Below, piece after piece: positions 43,579 through 53,471 of a stretch of DNA of 64,000 bases. The first letter of the stretch is position 1, and every line of letters begins with the position of its first letter. Origin of the DNA: Henningerozyma blattae CBS 6284 (Eukaryota > Ascomycota > Saccharomycetes > Saccharomycetales > Saccharomycetaceae). The translations under genes and the position numbers were made by a program. Location: contig NC_020185.1 in assembly GCF_000315915.1 (NCBI RefSeq), forward strand, positions 1,488,001 through 1,552,000, read 5' to 3'. Below the pieces are notes generated by a model that was not told the origin of the DNA, ran no database searches, and saw nothing but the letters and a program-made list of their open reading frames with translations.

Positions 43579-44637
43579 CGGGTATAAACTGTTACCCGGA
43601 GTGTCACTTATTAGGATGTAATGATCAATAACTTCTTATTGATCCGGTATATAACTATTGATCTATTTACGTCACTAGTTAATCACTTGTTCGTTGTTCC
43701 TCTTGAACATCAAGAAGATCCTTCGTCGACCTATAGTCGCCTCTTATATACCTTTACTCATTGGTGGCCCAACCAATACATCCCGAACCGATTAGCTCCC
43801 AGTTCTCTCCATTACTTCTGGACTCACGTTTGCAGCTGTTCTTCCACTACTTTGGTAAGTAGACACCTAGGCTATAGCCCCTTGTCATCTTTTAATAACG
43901 ACACGTAGCTAATGCATCTGTAACCACTAGTTACAATGCGTCCCACTCGTGGCTGGCCGCTCCACAAGTCACGTGATCACCTCAAGCCCATGCGAAGACT
44001 TGGTAATCCCTCCAGAATCCCTTGTCGTAGATTGTTCTACGGTCAATTATAATTCTTGCTATATAAATGTATATGTTACCTGGTTTTCGAATTCAGTCAG
44101 GAATTAATATAAAATTTGGTTGTTTCGTTAAACAGAATACTCTTTCTGTATATCCATCTTCATAGAACATTCCTCTTATATTAGACCTATGTCTCGTCAG
44201 ACACAAGCTTCCTGGACATAACAATTATGTTCTCATCAGAACCGGCGTTCTGGAAGATACTTTTAACGAGCAGAATTGTAACCGCAGTCCCAATTCATAG
44301 ACTACGCCTACCGCATAGTCTCTGCCGATGATAGTAGTACCGTACCTTAACATTTACCTATCATCCCACTTGTAGAGTTAACTCAGAAGTAAACCTACTT
44401 CTAACTTGTATCTGATATCTACAGGCTCACCCTGTAGATCATCTCAGATCTCTTGTCTTCTTAGATACTCCTGTATCTAAGAAGACCCGATGATAGATTA
44501 CGCTATCCTCTTTCGAAATACATTCTTCCCGTGCACATTTTCAAGCTACATACTTATTCATCTGTATAAGATCCAAAGTCTGGCTTCTAACCACGTGACC
44601 CCACATCCCTACATTGTAGAAATTAATGACACGTGGT
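43579..44637. other. Array of about twenty short hairpin-forming inverted repeats
   Basis: Perfect stems, given as arm/arm: 43579-43584/43593-43598 (6 bp); 43623-43631/43636-43644 (9, loop 4); 43701-43706/43710-43715; 43760-43765/43772-43777; 43847-43852/43857-43862 (6, loop 4); 43914-43924/43930-43939 (10, one bulge); 44026-44031/44036-44041 (6, loop 4); 44090-44094/44101-44105; 44132-44137/44144-44149; 44190-44194/44199-44203 (5, loop 4); 44214-44221/44225-44232 (8, one G-U); 44237-44242/44247-44252 (6, loop 4); 44299-44304/44316-44321; 44327-44334/44358-44365 (8); 44385-44391/44396-44402 (7, loop 4); 44414-44425/44431-44443 (12, one bulge); 44455-44468/44473-44486 (14, loop 4); 44492-44496/44503-44507; 44553-44557/44566-44570; 44590-44597/44630-44637 (8). 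Ten-base palindromes sit at 43870 and 44375. No protein is supported. A decayed LTR or a structured non-coding RNA are alternatives. Confidence 0.85.
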
Positions 44638-44653
44638 CATGTGCAAAACTTTC

Positions 44654-44659
44654 AAAAAA
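44654..44659 (-). terminator. RNA polymerase III terminator of the tRNA gene
   Basis: Six consecutive T on the minus strand, five bases after the tRNA 3' end. Confidence 0.8.
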
Positions 44660-44663
44660 TAAA

Positions 44664-44757
44664 CTCCTCATAGGGGGCTCGAACCCCTGACATTTCGGTA
44701 TCCTTGCTTAAGAAATTTCTTAAAAGCCGAACGCTCTACCAACTGAGCTAACAAGGA
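44664..44757 (-). tRNA. tRNA-Lys (anticodon UUU) with intron
   Basis: 94 bases: 37 bases of 5' half (44757..44721), a 21-base intron (44720..44700) starting one base after the anticodon, and 36 bases of 3' half (44699..44664). The 7-bp acceptor stem TCCTTGT/ATGAGGA has one G-T pair; the discriminator is G; the T loop is GGTTCGAGCCC (B box), and the D arm TTAGCTCAGTTGGTAGAGC is the A box. The exons match the S. cerevisiae tRNA-Lys-UUU sequence as remembered, and the intron end AAGCAAGGAT is shared. The 5' part of the intron and the anticodon form a perfect 16-base palindrome at 44708..44723. Confidence 0.97.
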
Positions 44758-44941
44758 TGAGTTTATTGTGTTGTAAGCCAACTTAGGAGTATGGTACACT
44801 TAAATAGTAATTACTAAAAACTTAATTTAACAATCTTATTAGCTTAACACCAGTTAATCCTTCGAACTTACGAATATAATTGTTGTTCTTCTTAAACTAA
44901 ATAACTATATAAAAGAACTATAAATTTATGTCTTAAGTCTG

Positions 44942-44988
44942 AAAAGCTGGCCTTTAAATACTTTTCAAAGGTCAACGCCAGCTTTTCC
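44942..44988. other. Hairpin, 11-bp perfect stem
   Basis: GAAAAGCTGGC at 44942..44952 is the exact reverse complement of 44978..44988. Within the loop, 44953..44956 can pair with 44968..44971. It lies about 190 bases upstream of the tRNA gene on that gene's strand. Confidence 0.85.
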
Positions 44989-45147
44989 ATTTTACTTTAA
45001 TTGGTCTGTTTATAAACTTACTTACAAGGGTAGGAATGCACAGTTTGAGTAATACTGGCTAACTAATAAAGGTTATGCATCGAACAGATATTCACAGGGA
45101 TGCAACTAGCAGCTGCTCAGTGTTGTGTACAATTTTTAGTTGGCAAC

Positions 45148-45181
45148 TTGTAGATGAGTATAAAGTCGATCTCGTCTACAA
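45148..45181. other. Hairpin, 11-bp stem with one G-U
   Basis: 45148..45158 (TTGTAGATGAG) pairs with 45171..45181 (CTCGTCTACAA) around a 12-base loop. Confidence 0.8.
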
Positions 45182-48100
45182 CATTTTTTTTCAAGAAAAA
45201 GTTGTAATATAATAATTTAAATATAGTTTTTCTTTTTAAATAAATATTATATTAAAATGATTGAATCTAACAAAAATAAAAAATAAAATTACAAAAACAA
45301 TTAATGAGAAAATCATAACTAAAAAAAATTAAGAGAATTAGAAGTAAGGGCCAAATAATTTATTAGCTATCAATAAGGATATACAACTGCTTTTCTTATT
45401 TATTTTAATATTTTTTTCCTTGGTGAGTTACTTAAAGCTTAATAATGGTCCAATGAAGATATTTATGTAGAATATTCAGTATACTAATTGCAATTCACCA
45501 ATAGAAAAGGAAAGATATGAGAAGGAAACTGAATTTGTTGAGTTTACAGAAATTTTTACTAGAAAATAACTATATAAATTCTTTGTATATTAACATTTAT
45601 TTTAGTTTGTTTGAAGGAAGACTCAGTTTATAAGGTGAAAGTAGCAATTTCATGAAAATAATATATGCATATATAAGTTCATGTGAATAATCCGTTATAC
45701 ATCAAATTACATTTAGTTGAATTAAAGAAATAATCTAATATAAAAGGCTATTAATTAATTTGCAGTTTTAATCGTTATTTGTAGTAAGAAATGCTGAAAA
45801 GATATCTTTATTTATTAATTTTTTCTCATTGTTTATTTTTGTTTTCAGTATAATTTTTTTTATTAAATTATTTCAAATAAAAATGAAATTTATAACAGAA
45901 AGTAATAAATAACGTAAAAAAAAATATAAAAAACATAAAAAATATAAAAAACATAAAAAAAAAATTAAAATTTGTCAGAGCTTTATTGTATTATAAGATC
46001 TTACAAATGTTCAAACATAGCCGAATACTATGCAAATAATACTTTTGTTTCCATAAAGTAGCTATATATATACAACAGAATAGAGATCGAATAAAAATCC
46101 TTTTACCAAGTTATCTGTGACACCCAATCAAAAGAAATATATGGGACAATATGCTTAGTATTACTAGTGGTTTCTAGACAAACACTATGAATGTTGGTAC
46201 ATCACAAAATTTTTCTATTAGTTATACAAGCTTCAAGTCAAATATTCTAGGCCTTTTTTGTCGAAACTTTATGGCATGATCTGTTCTAATAATTGTCCTC
46301 CTATAGCTAAATAACGCTTATAAAAATACAGGAGTATATAAAAATACAGAAGTATATAAAAATGAGCTCCATTTATATTCCAAAAAATGAAGGTTACATA
46401 AAAATATCACTCAGTACGTAATATTTCACGCTCAATATTTTTTTACCATCCCTGTATCTTAGTGCATATGCCAGAACACTACTGTCTTTTTACTCAGATC
46501 TTTGAAAGAAATTCAAGACTAATCAGAAGGTATTAAATAAAACTTGACTTCTAACGTTAATTTACCAACAAATTTGTCAACAGAGTGATTAGCTAAAATA
46601 ATTAGCTCTCCACCTCTGTGATTTCAAGGTAATACACCAAATATTTATACTACATTAGGATACTACGAATCAAATTTCAAGAGTTGATGAACAAATTCTG
46701 AATTCAAAAAATATTCTGACTTATAGAAGTTAAGTCCACCAACGTCCTACTTGGGTGATAACTAGGGATATCGAATTACTGTAGCGGTATTAATTAGCTC
46801 AGCAACAACTTCCCGCACAAATATCTACGTTGTTCTAAACAGAAGGGAAGAAAGATGTCAAACCCTAAAAAAAATCTAATCTTGCCAATATTAATCATGA
46901 ATTATTATCAACTCTTATTAATCCAACAGTAAAATAAAGTAAGAACAACCAGATAACCATGCATCCCACAGTTTCGGCGTATACTGAGAACTTGATGCAA
47001 AACTTGTTAAAAGGATGCATATACTAAAACATAAAGTTTTCCAGCAAATAGGGAATTATGCGTAAAAGAAAAACTCTGAGGTCAATAGGAAAGGGTTTTC
47101 CCTGTCTTAAAGAAACCAAAGAAATATTTCCATTGGTCCAATTGCCTGTAAACTTGGGAAAAGAAAAAGAGACACACCTATAAAACCAATATTTATTTCA
47201 ATACAGGTAGAATGAAACCCCACTTTGTAAGACAAATATTTCAGTTCATATCTTATAATGCTCCATTAGACAATAAAAGTAACAGAAAAAGACAGACATG
47301 ACTGAACAAAAATATAATTGTATCCTCCTTCGTTCTTTACAAATAGTCTTAACTTCAAGTTCTTTCAGGAATGCATCGAATATGGAATTATCCAAATTTT
47401 TCAGTTCTAATATATATTCCTACAAAAGACCCCACAGTTCTGACTGAGTACTTAAAAAGATATCTACAACCTGACACCACACTGTAAATTTCTGCTGGCC
47501 TTTCTCAGACTTCGATTTCCCGAAATGGTATCGGCATTATTGCAATTTCTGGGAGAAATAACCGAATCCCTTAAAACAAATTGGGACACATATTTCCCAC
47601 AGAGAATGATTCATTGAAAGGTCGGTTACTATTAATGAATTGCTATTTTTAGCCGCCTACATATTATAGTTAACTATCTAAATAGAATATGCCAACAGTA
47701 TTAATACAAAGAAAAGTGATAAAGAAAGGCAAAAACCATCTTAGAACAATTATAAGGATCGAAATGACGTATCTAGTCTTTAATAACAATACTAGTAGCG
47801 TAAAAATGTGTTGTTAAATATTTTGGACATTTGGCCACATCAAGACTATGCAGTAAAAAATATCACTTTTTTTTTATTTTGACTCTATCATGTTTGTACT
47901 TCTTTTTTTGTCTTCTTTTTATTGTCACTGGCTCAAGAAGTGTCTTGGAAAATTAAGTTATACAGGATATATCTTAGATATAGATGTTTTAAGTAGCGAT
48001 TCCTCCGTTCTTGAACAGTTTTTGATCCACTAAAACACTAATGCAACGATAATAAAGATGTTTTCAATTTATTTAGGAATTTCAGTTTCTGAAGCCCTTT

Positions 48101-48576
48101 CTCGTTTTCTATTAATGAGACATCTAGAACCATTGTCGTAGCTACTCTATCTCTGCAAAGGGGTTCCTTTAGTTACCATTAGTGGAGACCTCTTTCAAGA
48201 GCTCAACCTATAAAAAATTTATTCGACGAAGATCTTTGAGGATCGTAAACAAAAAACTACTCAAACAAAGAAAAATTGGTGGTTTTTATTTAGTTTAGAA
48301 TGTCTAAACAAATCGGAAATAAACTGTCTGCCGATGCTTACGTTTTGAACTCAAAAAGTATCCTAATTTTACTCTACAATTGGAAATGTTATCCTTCTAA
48401 CTGGTATCCTTATACACTCCATTGACGATGACTAGCTGAGAAAAAGAAACAAACAAGGTATATAAACGAATGACATTTTCTTGTTGATAACCCTTACTTA
48501 ATTTCAATCATATTTTTTTTAAAAATAGCTAAGCAAAGTAAGGCTTGATTATCTTATCATACACATTGATTTTAAT

Positions 48577-49425
48577 ATGCAATTCGAAAAAACTTTAGTT
48601 GCCGTGACTTTACTCGCAGTCTCAAAGGCTGCTGCAGTACCAGATGAACCATATACTACATTAACTCCAACAGGTGTGTATAAAGACGCTTCTAGCAATT
48701 ACCCTTCAACTTTTGGAATTAACGTCGTTCCATTGGCTGCTGCAAACGCAAAAAGAGACTATAAAGTACAACATAAAGTTGTCGTTACTAGAACCCATGA
48801 TGTCACAGTCACCGTTAAGGGTGAACCAACTACTGTAACAACTAAAGTTGATACAACTACAACAGTTGGAGCAGGAGCAGCAAATACAGAAGGTACTCAA
48901 AAGTCAACAGTAGAGGCTATTGACACTGAAGTACAAGCTACCCAAAAACCAGCAGAAGATACTGTTAAAACTGATACCCAAAAGCCAACAGCTAAAGTCA
49001 CTGTGCCTCAAAAAGTGGAAGAAACATCTACTAGTAAGACTGAATCAAAGCCTACTACAACAGTTACTGATCAAAAAACTTCAAATAAGGATACAAAAAC
49101 ATCAGATAATACTCTAAATGCAGTAAGTTGTAAAAATAGTGGAACCCTAGTTGTATCTTTAACAGATGGGCTGTTAATTGACTCTAAAGGTAGAATTGGA
49201 TCCGTCGTTTCCAATAGACAGATTCAATTTGACGGTCCACCACCACAATCAGGCTCAATTTATGCTGCTGGATGGGCTCTTACTCCTGATGGTAATTTGG
49301 CTTTAGGTAGCCAAGACATATTCTACCAATGCCTATCCGGAAATTTCTATAACATGTATGATCAACCGATTGCTGAACAATGTGAAGAAGTGCATTTACA
49401 GGCTATTGAATTAGTTGATTGTTAA
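48577..49425 (+). CDS. PIR-family cell wall protein (CIS3-like) lacking PIR repeats
   Basis: 282 residues. An N-terminal signal peptide (about 1-20, ending in KAAAVP) is followed by [10 protein letters not shown] and a TFGI block, then a Kex2 site, KR, at about residues 60-61, the same layout as yeast Cis3/Pir4. Residues about 65-180 are Thr-, Lys- and Val-rich linker. The C-terminal domain (about 184-282) has the four-cysteine pattern of PIR proteins: [52 protein letters not shown] and the final LVDC. What is missing is the internal repeat SQIGDGQ, whose Gln forms the alkali-labile bond to beta-1,3-glucan. It sits next to FAR1, in the place of CIS3/HSP150 in S. cerevisiae. Secretion to the wall is likely; the mode of attachment is open. 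Confidence 0.85.
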   Translation: MQFEKTLVAVTLLAVSKAAAVPDEPYTTLTPTGVYKDASSNYPSTFGINVVPLAAANAKRDYKVQHKVVVTRTHDVTVTVKGEPTTVTTKVDTTTTVGAGAANTEGTQKSTVEAIDTEVQATQKPAEDTVKTDTQKPTAKVTVPQKVEETSTSKTESKPTTTVTDQKTSNKDTKTSDNTLNAVSCKNSGTLVVSLTDGLLIDSKGRIGSVVSNRQIQFDGPPPQSGSIYAAGWALTPDGNLALGSQDIFYQCLSGNFYNMYDQPIAEQCEEVHLQAIELVDC

Positions 49426-49775
49426 GCTATTTGATTTTTTAACTGTCACTCTAACACGTCCGGTTTTGAATAGTATTTGAGGCTTTCAATTTTTAGTTTT
49501 TAATAATGAAGTTTGCAGAAGACTCAATAATGGTTGTTCTTTCTTTTTGAATATTTATGTACGTATTTTTATCATGTGTATGACAATATTTTTTTCACAT
49601 ATATATTATTATATATTTCGATATAAATATTTAACATTTAGTTATTTCTTCGTTAACTTTGAATAAATTTAATTTAATTTTAACATTAATTATTTTAGAC
49701 TCCTCTTGAAAAAAAGTAGTTACAAAAGCAAATACATTTAATAGACAAAGTAGATGTAAATTATAGAAAAAATTA
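49426..49775. other. PIR gene-FAR1 convergent 3' region
   Basis: 350 bases of AT-rich 3' sequence; nothing further is seen. Confidence 0.5.
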
Positions 49776-52313
49776 TTATATCATAATTTCTATAATCTCT
49801 TCTTTTCTTAATGACTTATCATGCTCATCATGAGTCCATGATATAGTAGCATTTATTTTCTCGTCAATTCCTTCAATTTTTAATATATTCTTTAAATTTA
49901 ATTCTTGTGTTTCACCCACACACATATCTTTCAATGGCAAAATGTCACCTCTTATTGATAAAGAAATGTTTCTAAAGTTATTTTTATGACATTTCTCTAT
50001 TAGAGATATTATTTCCGATTCACAGCTGGAATCTGGATTTATTGCAGAGATATCATAACTTTTTTCGTTTACTAAGATTCTCCCTAAACTACTTAGTGAT
50101 TTATTCAAATTGTTGCTGTCAAAATCTCCAAATAACAAAATATGTTTCTTATAGTCTTCTGGGTTTAATATCATGCTCCTCATATTTAATCTGTAACATA
50201 CTTCCAATGTCTTATCCAAGGCTTCTTGCTTAGTAGAAAATATACTTTGATTTACAGATGAGATACTATTTATAACATCTTCCCAACCATCCCAATTTTT
50301 ATCAATAGTACCTACAAATGTTCCAAATTTACCAACATTACCGGCACCATCTTTTCCAATTGTCACCAAACCTAATTGATCTTCATCCTTCAAATTATTT
50401 ATGATTGCTCTTATATTTTTGATAATATTTCCAAAATACTCTTCCTGATTCATTTTCTTTGAAGATGAAAGATTAATACAAACAATGAATTGTAATTTGG
50501 TTGATACGTTAAAATCTTCCCACTTTGGCTTTAGTGAAACGCTTTCTTTGTTAGCAGAAGCTAGTTCCTTTTTGTTAGCAGAAGCTAGTTCCTTTTTGTT
50601 AGCAGAAGCTAGTTCCTCTTTGTTATCAGCTTGTTTTTCAACATCTGATTTGGGAATAATGTCCCAAGCAGTTTCAGTCAATTGAAGAGAAGTTTTAGTT
50701 TTCAATTTTTTAATATTCTTAATACAATATTTCCACTTTTCTAAAATATGTGAGTTTTGTTTACAATCAAAATAAAAATAGACCTCTGGTAAAGCAGTAC
50801 TCATAACATCCATTAACAGAGTTTTATTATTCAATTTTGAAATATTTGAAATATTGGTTAACGGGATCTTACCTTCAATACTTGACAAAACAATATCATA
50901 CAAAATAATAACAGACTTGAATAAAATTGCTATACAATTATATTGCCATTGGCTACCATCTGTTGAGTATGCAACTTTATCGAATAATAATACATCATCA
51001 TTTTGCATCCCAACTAAAGTTGTTAGGTACTTATTTGCATTAATATTATCCCTCAATTTTTCTTGATCAACATTTTTGATATTAATTGGGGTTTTAATGG
51101 TTAAAAAAGGTTTTTTGGAATTATAAGTAATTTGGAAATAAGAGGTATTATTTTTATTCTTCCCTGCTGAATTGAATTTCAACGGGGTTGATAGAAGGTC
51201 ATCCATTGTGTCAGAACTTAGGCAACTTCTAGAGTCCTTATAATCAATAAAGGAATAACTCTCATCAAAAACGGAATTGCTCACATGATTAGATGATACA
51301 GTTACTGCTGGTGAGAATTCTTCTTCATTAATCGATAGTAAGGGTGCTTTGAAACCATTATTAGTCAAATCTGCCGTCTTAATAATCTGATCTTTAGGTG
51401 TAAAATTATCTCTTAGCATTAAATAGGAATTTGAATTCATTTCCACAAATTGTTCGACGATACTCTTAGTGGAATGCTCCAAGGTATGTGCTTTTGAGAT
51501 TATTCTAGATGTTAGATTTTGAAAAATATCCTCATCCTTAGGCTTTGTTGTAATATTGCATATAGAACAAATTGGGTAAGTATTGTCTATACTAATAGAA
51601 CTCAGAGATAGCGAGTAGCAATCAAAATGACATACATGATCACAAGCCAATTCTATTGCCTTTTCTCCTGCAAATGAACTAGTCAAGTTTTCGTTACAGA
51701 GACAACATTGTTCAGTTACAAATTTTCGAAGTCCTGAACTTGAGAATGTAGAAGTATTTCTTGAATGCATTGATTCATTTCCAAAAGAGTAAATACTGTT
51801 ACTTCTTTTCTTGGAATGCTCCAGGATGAAAGCTGCATCTTTATCGAGAGGCTCAGTTAACAAAATATTTGTGAGATTTATACCTTTTGTGGAGCGAGTT
51901 GGAGTTGAAGAATGTATAGAATTTTGGGTTGAGCTGCTTGATAATTGGAAAGGAGAATTTAAACCTGTTTGTTCGGTTTTTAGTAAATTATTTTTCATAA
52001 GAGCTTTGCTCGAATGCGAACTCTTTTTTGAGCTAAGTGGAGGTGATAGTGGCTTTGTAAGGTTTAAAGGTTCAGGAAGATTTTTCCTCTTAGCCATTCT
52101 CTTTCTAGTAGTTGGAGAAAATATTATTGGTTCTGGTACAGATTCTTTTTCAAGTATTGTGGAAAAATCCAATGATTTTTTTCGAAGACTAGGAATTCTT
52201 TCCAATAGTCTTGGCTGTTTATTCTGCTTTTCTGGATCATTTTGCACACTGGGTGGTGTGTGTAATTTTTTACTGGAATGAAATTTTGTTGGAGTTTTTA
52301 AATTCAGTTGCAT
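49776..52313 (-). CDS. FAR1: Pheromone-response scaffold and CDK inhibitor Far1
   Basis: 845 residues. Far1 arrests the cycle in G1 by inhibiting Cln-Cdc28 and links G-beta-gamma to Cdc24 during chemotropic growth. The N-terminus KTPTKF...KKLHTPPS and the KRKNLPEPLNLTKPLSPP block match yeast Far1, not its relative Ste5. A RING-H2 domain follows (about 202-256, CCLCNENL...CDHVCHFDCY...CSIC), then a PH-like domain (about 440-540), a spacer with three 8-residue repeats (about 564-588) and a VWA-like domain (about 600-790). Phosphorylatable Ser/Thr-Pro sites are common in the first 150 residues. Order CIS3-FAR1-(SSY5)-FBP26-VPS35 supports the call. Confidence 0.93.
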   Translation of the reverse strand: MQLNLKTPTKFHSSKKLHTPPSVQNDPEKQNKQPRLLERIPSLRKKSLDFSTILEKESVPEPIIFSPTTRKRMAKRKNLPEPLNLTKPLSPPLSSKKSSHSSKALMKNNLLKTEQTGLNSPFQLSSSSTQNSIHSSTPTRSTKGINLTNILLTEPLDKDAAFILEHSKKRSNSIYSFGNESMHSRNTSTFSSSGLRKFVTEQCCLCNENLTSSFAGEKAIELACDHVCHFDCYSLSLSSISIDNTYPICSICNITTKPKDEDIFQNLTSRIISKAHTLEHSTKSIVEQFVEMNSNSYLMLRDNFTPKDQIIKTADLTNNGFKAPLLSINEEEFSPAVTVSSNHVSNSVFDESYSFIDYKDSRSCLSSDTMDDLLSTPLKFNSAGKNKNNTSYFQITYNSKKPFLTIKTPINIKNVDQEKLRDNINANKYLTTLVGMQNDDVLLFDKVAYSTDGSQWQYNCIAILFKSVIILYDIVLSSIEGKIPLTNISNISKLNNKTLLMDVMSTALPEVYFYFDCKQNSHILEKWKYCIKNIKKLKTKTSLQLTETAWDIIPKSDVEKQADNKEELASANKKELASANKKELASANKESVSLKPKWEDFNVSTKLQFIVCINLSSSKKMNQEEYFGNIIKNIRAIINNLKDEDQLGLVTIGKDGAGNVGKFGTFVGTIDKNWDGWEDVINSISSVNQSIFSTKQEALDKTLEVCYRLNMRSMILNPEDYKKHILLFGDFDSNNLNKSLSSLGRILVNEKSYDISAINPDSSCESEIISLIEKCHKNNFRNISLSIRGDILPLKDMCVGETQELNLKNILKIEGIDEKINATISWTHDEHDKSLRKEEIIEIMI
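50551..50622 (-). repeat. 24-base coding tandem repeat in FAR1
   Basis: Three copies of 24 bases (50551..50574, 50575..50598, 50599..50622, one mismatch in the third) encode the octapeptide KELASANK in tandem, between the PH-like and VWA-like domains. The near-identity of the copies points to a recent expansion. Confidence 0.92.
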
Positions 52314-53471
52314 CTTGAACTATTATTAATTAGGGTATCTTTAATTATAGAGGAGGTATACGCTTTTGCTAAATAAAAAATAAGCTAGTCACAAGTAAAA
52401 TTTTAATTATTTGATGTGATATATATATATATATATATATGCAAGAATACCTCTCTGCCAATTTATTGGTATAAGCTGATAAATCGATGGAACTCCAAGA
52501 TCTAATTGATGTATTTAGTGTCGCATTAACAACCGATATCCTAAAAAGGCAAATTAAGTGCCGTTACTGAATTTCTCTGCCGTTTCATCTGAGAATGAGA
52601 ATTGCGCGTAAAAAATCACATCAGTTAATTTTTCAGTAACGCGGCATTATGCAGGCTTCTTGAAACGTCCTTAAAACTAAGGCTTTTGAAACCTCAAATC
52701 AATTAATAGACGAGTGTTTGTTATAGGTAAATAAGCTAAATTGCCGATGAAGATTTCATTTCCTGATTTTAGCAATGATGCATTTATATTTCCCGATGGT
52801 AAAGGCACTTACAAGATCATTATTTCAATAACGATCATTATATAATTTATCATTATCAAATTTGTACAAGCCTTCCAAAAAGAGATAAAATATTGATCTT
52901 ATATATACTAATACGAACTTATGCGTCAATTGAAAACTCTGAGAGTGAAGCGTATAGGAAACATAGATGAAATTAACCCTAATCAGTTCCTGATTATTTG
53001 TAACCTTGGTACAATTTTCAAAGGACAAAAATTTTATTAAAAACGCTGAATAAAAATTTTAGTTTTTACAAATAATTGTAAAATATATCGTTTTAAACTA
53101 CATAATGTAAAAAGAAGAGGAGAGGCAAATTAAAAATGCGATGTGCAGTGGGAATATATTAGAATATATAAAATACATTTTTTTATTTAAATAGTCAAAG
53201 ATACTCACATTCATACTTCAATACCGCCGACAATAAAATACTGAGTGCTTTAAGTAAGATACGTGGCTATATTAGAAAGAATAATATAGTAAAAACTCTT
53301 TAATAAATAAATGAATTATTATACTAGTTAAATTTCTATCTTTTTTTTATTTTTTTTGGTAAAAAAAAAGAGACAAAAAAAAGGTAGAATTGTTAAAAGT
53401 CTTAATTATCCAAAACTTTGAGGTCTTATTGATGCTGACAGAAAAAAAAAGTTGTATTTAAACCGAATAAA
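52314..53471. other. FAR1 promoter and FBP26 3' region
   Basis: 1.16 kb without a gene. S. cerevisiae has SSY5 here; I see no remnant of it. The region contains an AT dinucleotide run at 52419..52440, a cluster of pheromone-response-like elements, and poly-A/poly-T tracts near 53340-53460. Confidence 0.6.
52581..52693. promoter_or_regulatory. Cluster of pheromone-response-element-like sites
   Basis: ATGAAACG on the minus strand at 52581..52588, TGAAACG at 52661..52667 and TGAAACC at 52687..52693. Each keeps the TGAAAC core of the Ste12 site (TGAAACA) but differs in the last base. They lie 270-380 bases upstream of FAR1, which Ste12 induces in S. cerevisiae. Confidence 0.4.

Larger units (their letters stand above)
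44758..48576. other. 3.8-kb gene-free region between tRNA-Lys and the PIR-type gene
   Basis: AT-rich and without open frames of note. Two strong hairpins lie in the first 450 bases (listed separately), with 10-base palindromes at 45008..45017 and 45108..45117. Weaker dyads occur later, for example 46591-46596/46602-46607 nested in 46581-46585/46614-46618, 47545-47550/47554-47559, and the 12-base palindrome 47666..47677. An 18-base unit containing TATAAAAATACAG is tandemly repeated near 46317-46365. The last kilobase presumably carries the promoter of the wall-protein gene. Confidence 0.6.

Noticed and set aside
43621..43908. 95-codon open frame in the hairpin array
   Set aside because: It crosses several perfect stems, has no domain or conserved pattern, and lies in a stretch where stop codons are locally scarce.
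43590..44223. Possible solo LTR bounded by TGTTA ... TAACA with a TATATAAA-like box inside
   Set aside because: The terminal inverted repeat is only 5 bp, no 5-bp target duplication is present (TAAAC versus ATTAT), and no primer-binding site or gag/pol remnant is seen. It remains an alternative for the hairpin region but was not called.
43968..44637. CDEI-like words of a point centromere (GTCACGTG at 43968 and on the minus strand near 44592)
   Set aside because: Neither is followed by an AT-rich CDEII or a CCGAA-containing CDEIII at the right distance; CACGTG palindromes also occur elsewhere in the window.
44490..44690. 66-codon open frame overlapping the tRNA gene on the opposite strand
   Set aside because: It ends inside the tRNA and has no independent support.
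49776..52313. STE5 as the identity of the RING/PH/VWA scaffold gene
   Set aside because: The N-terminal motifs and the CIS3-FBP26-VPS35 neighbourhood fit FAR1, not STE5.
52314..53471. Remnant of SSY5 between FAR1 and FBP26
   Set aside because: No open frame or protein-like stretch resembling the Ssy5 protease was found in any frame.
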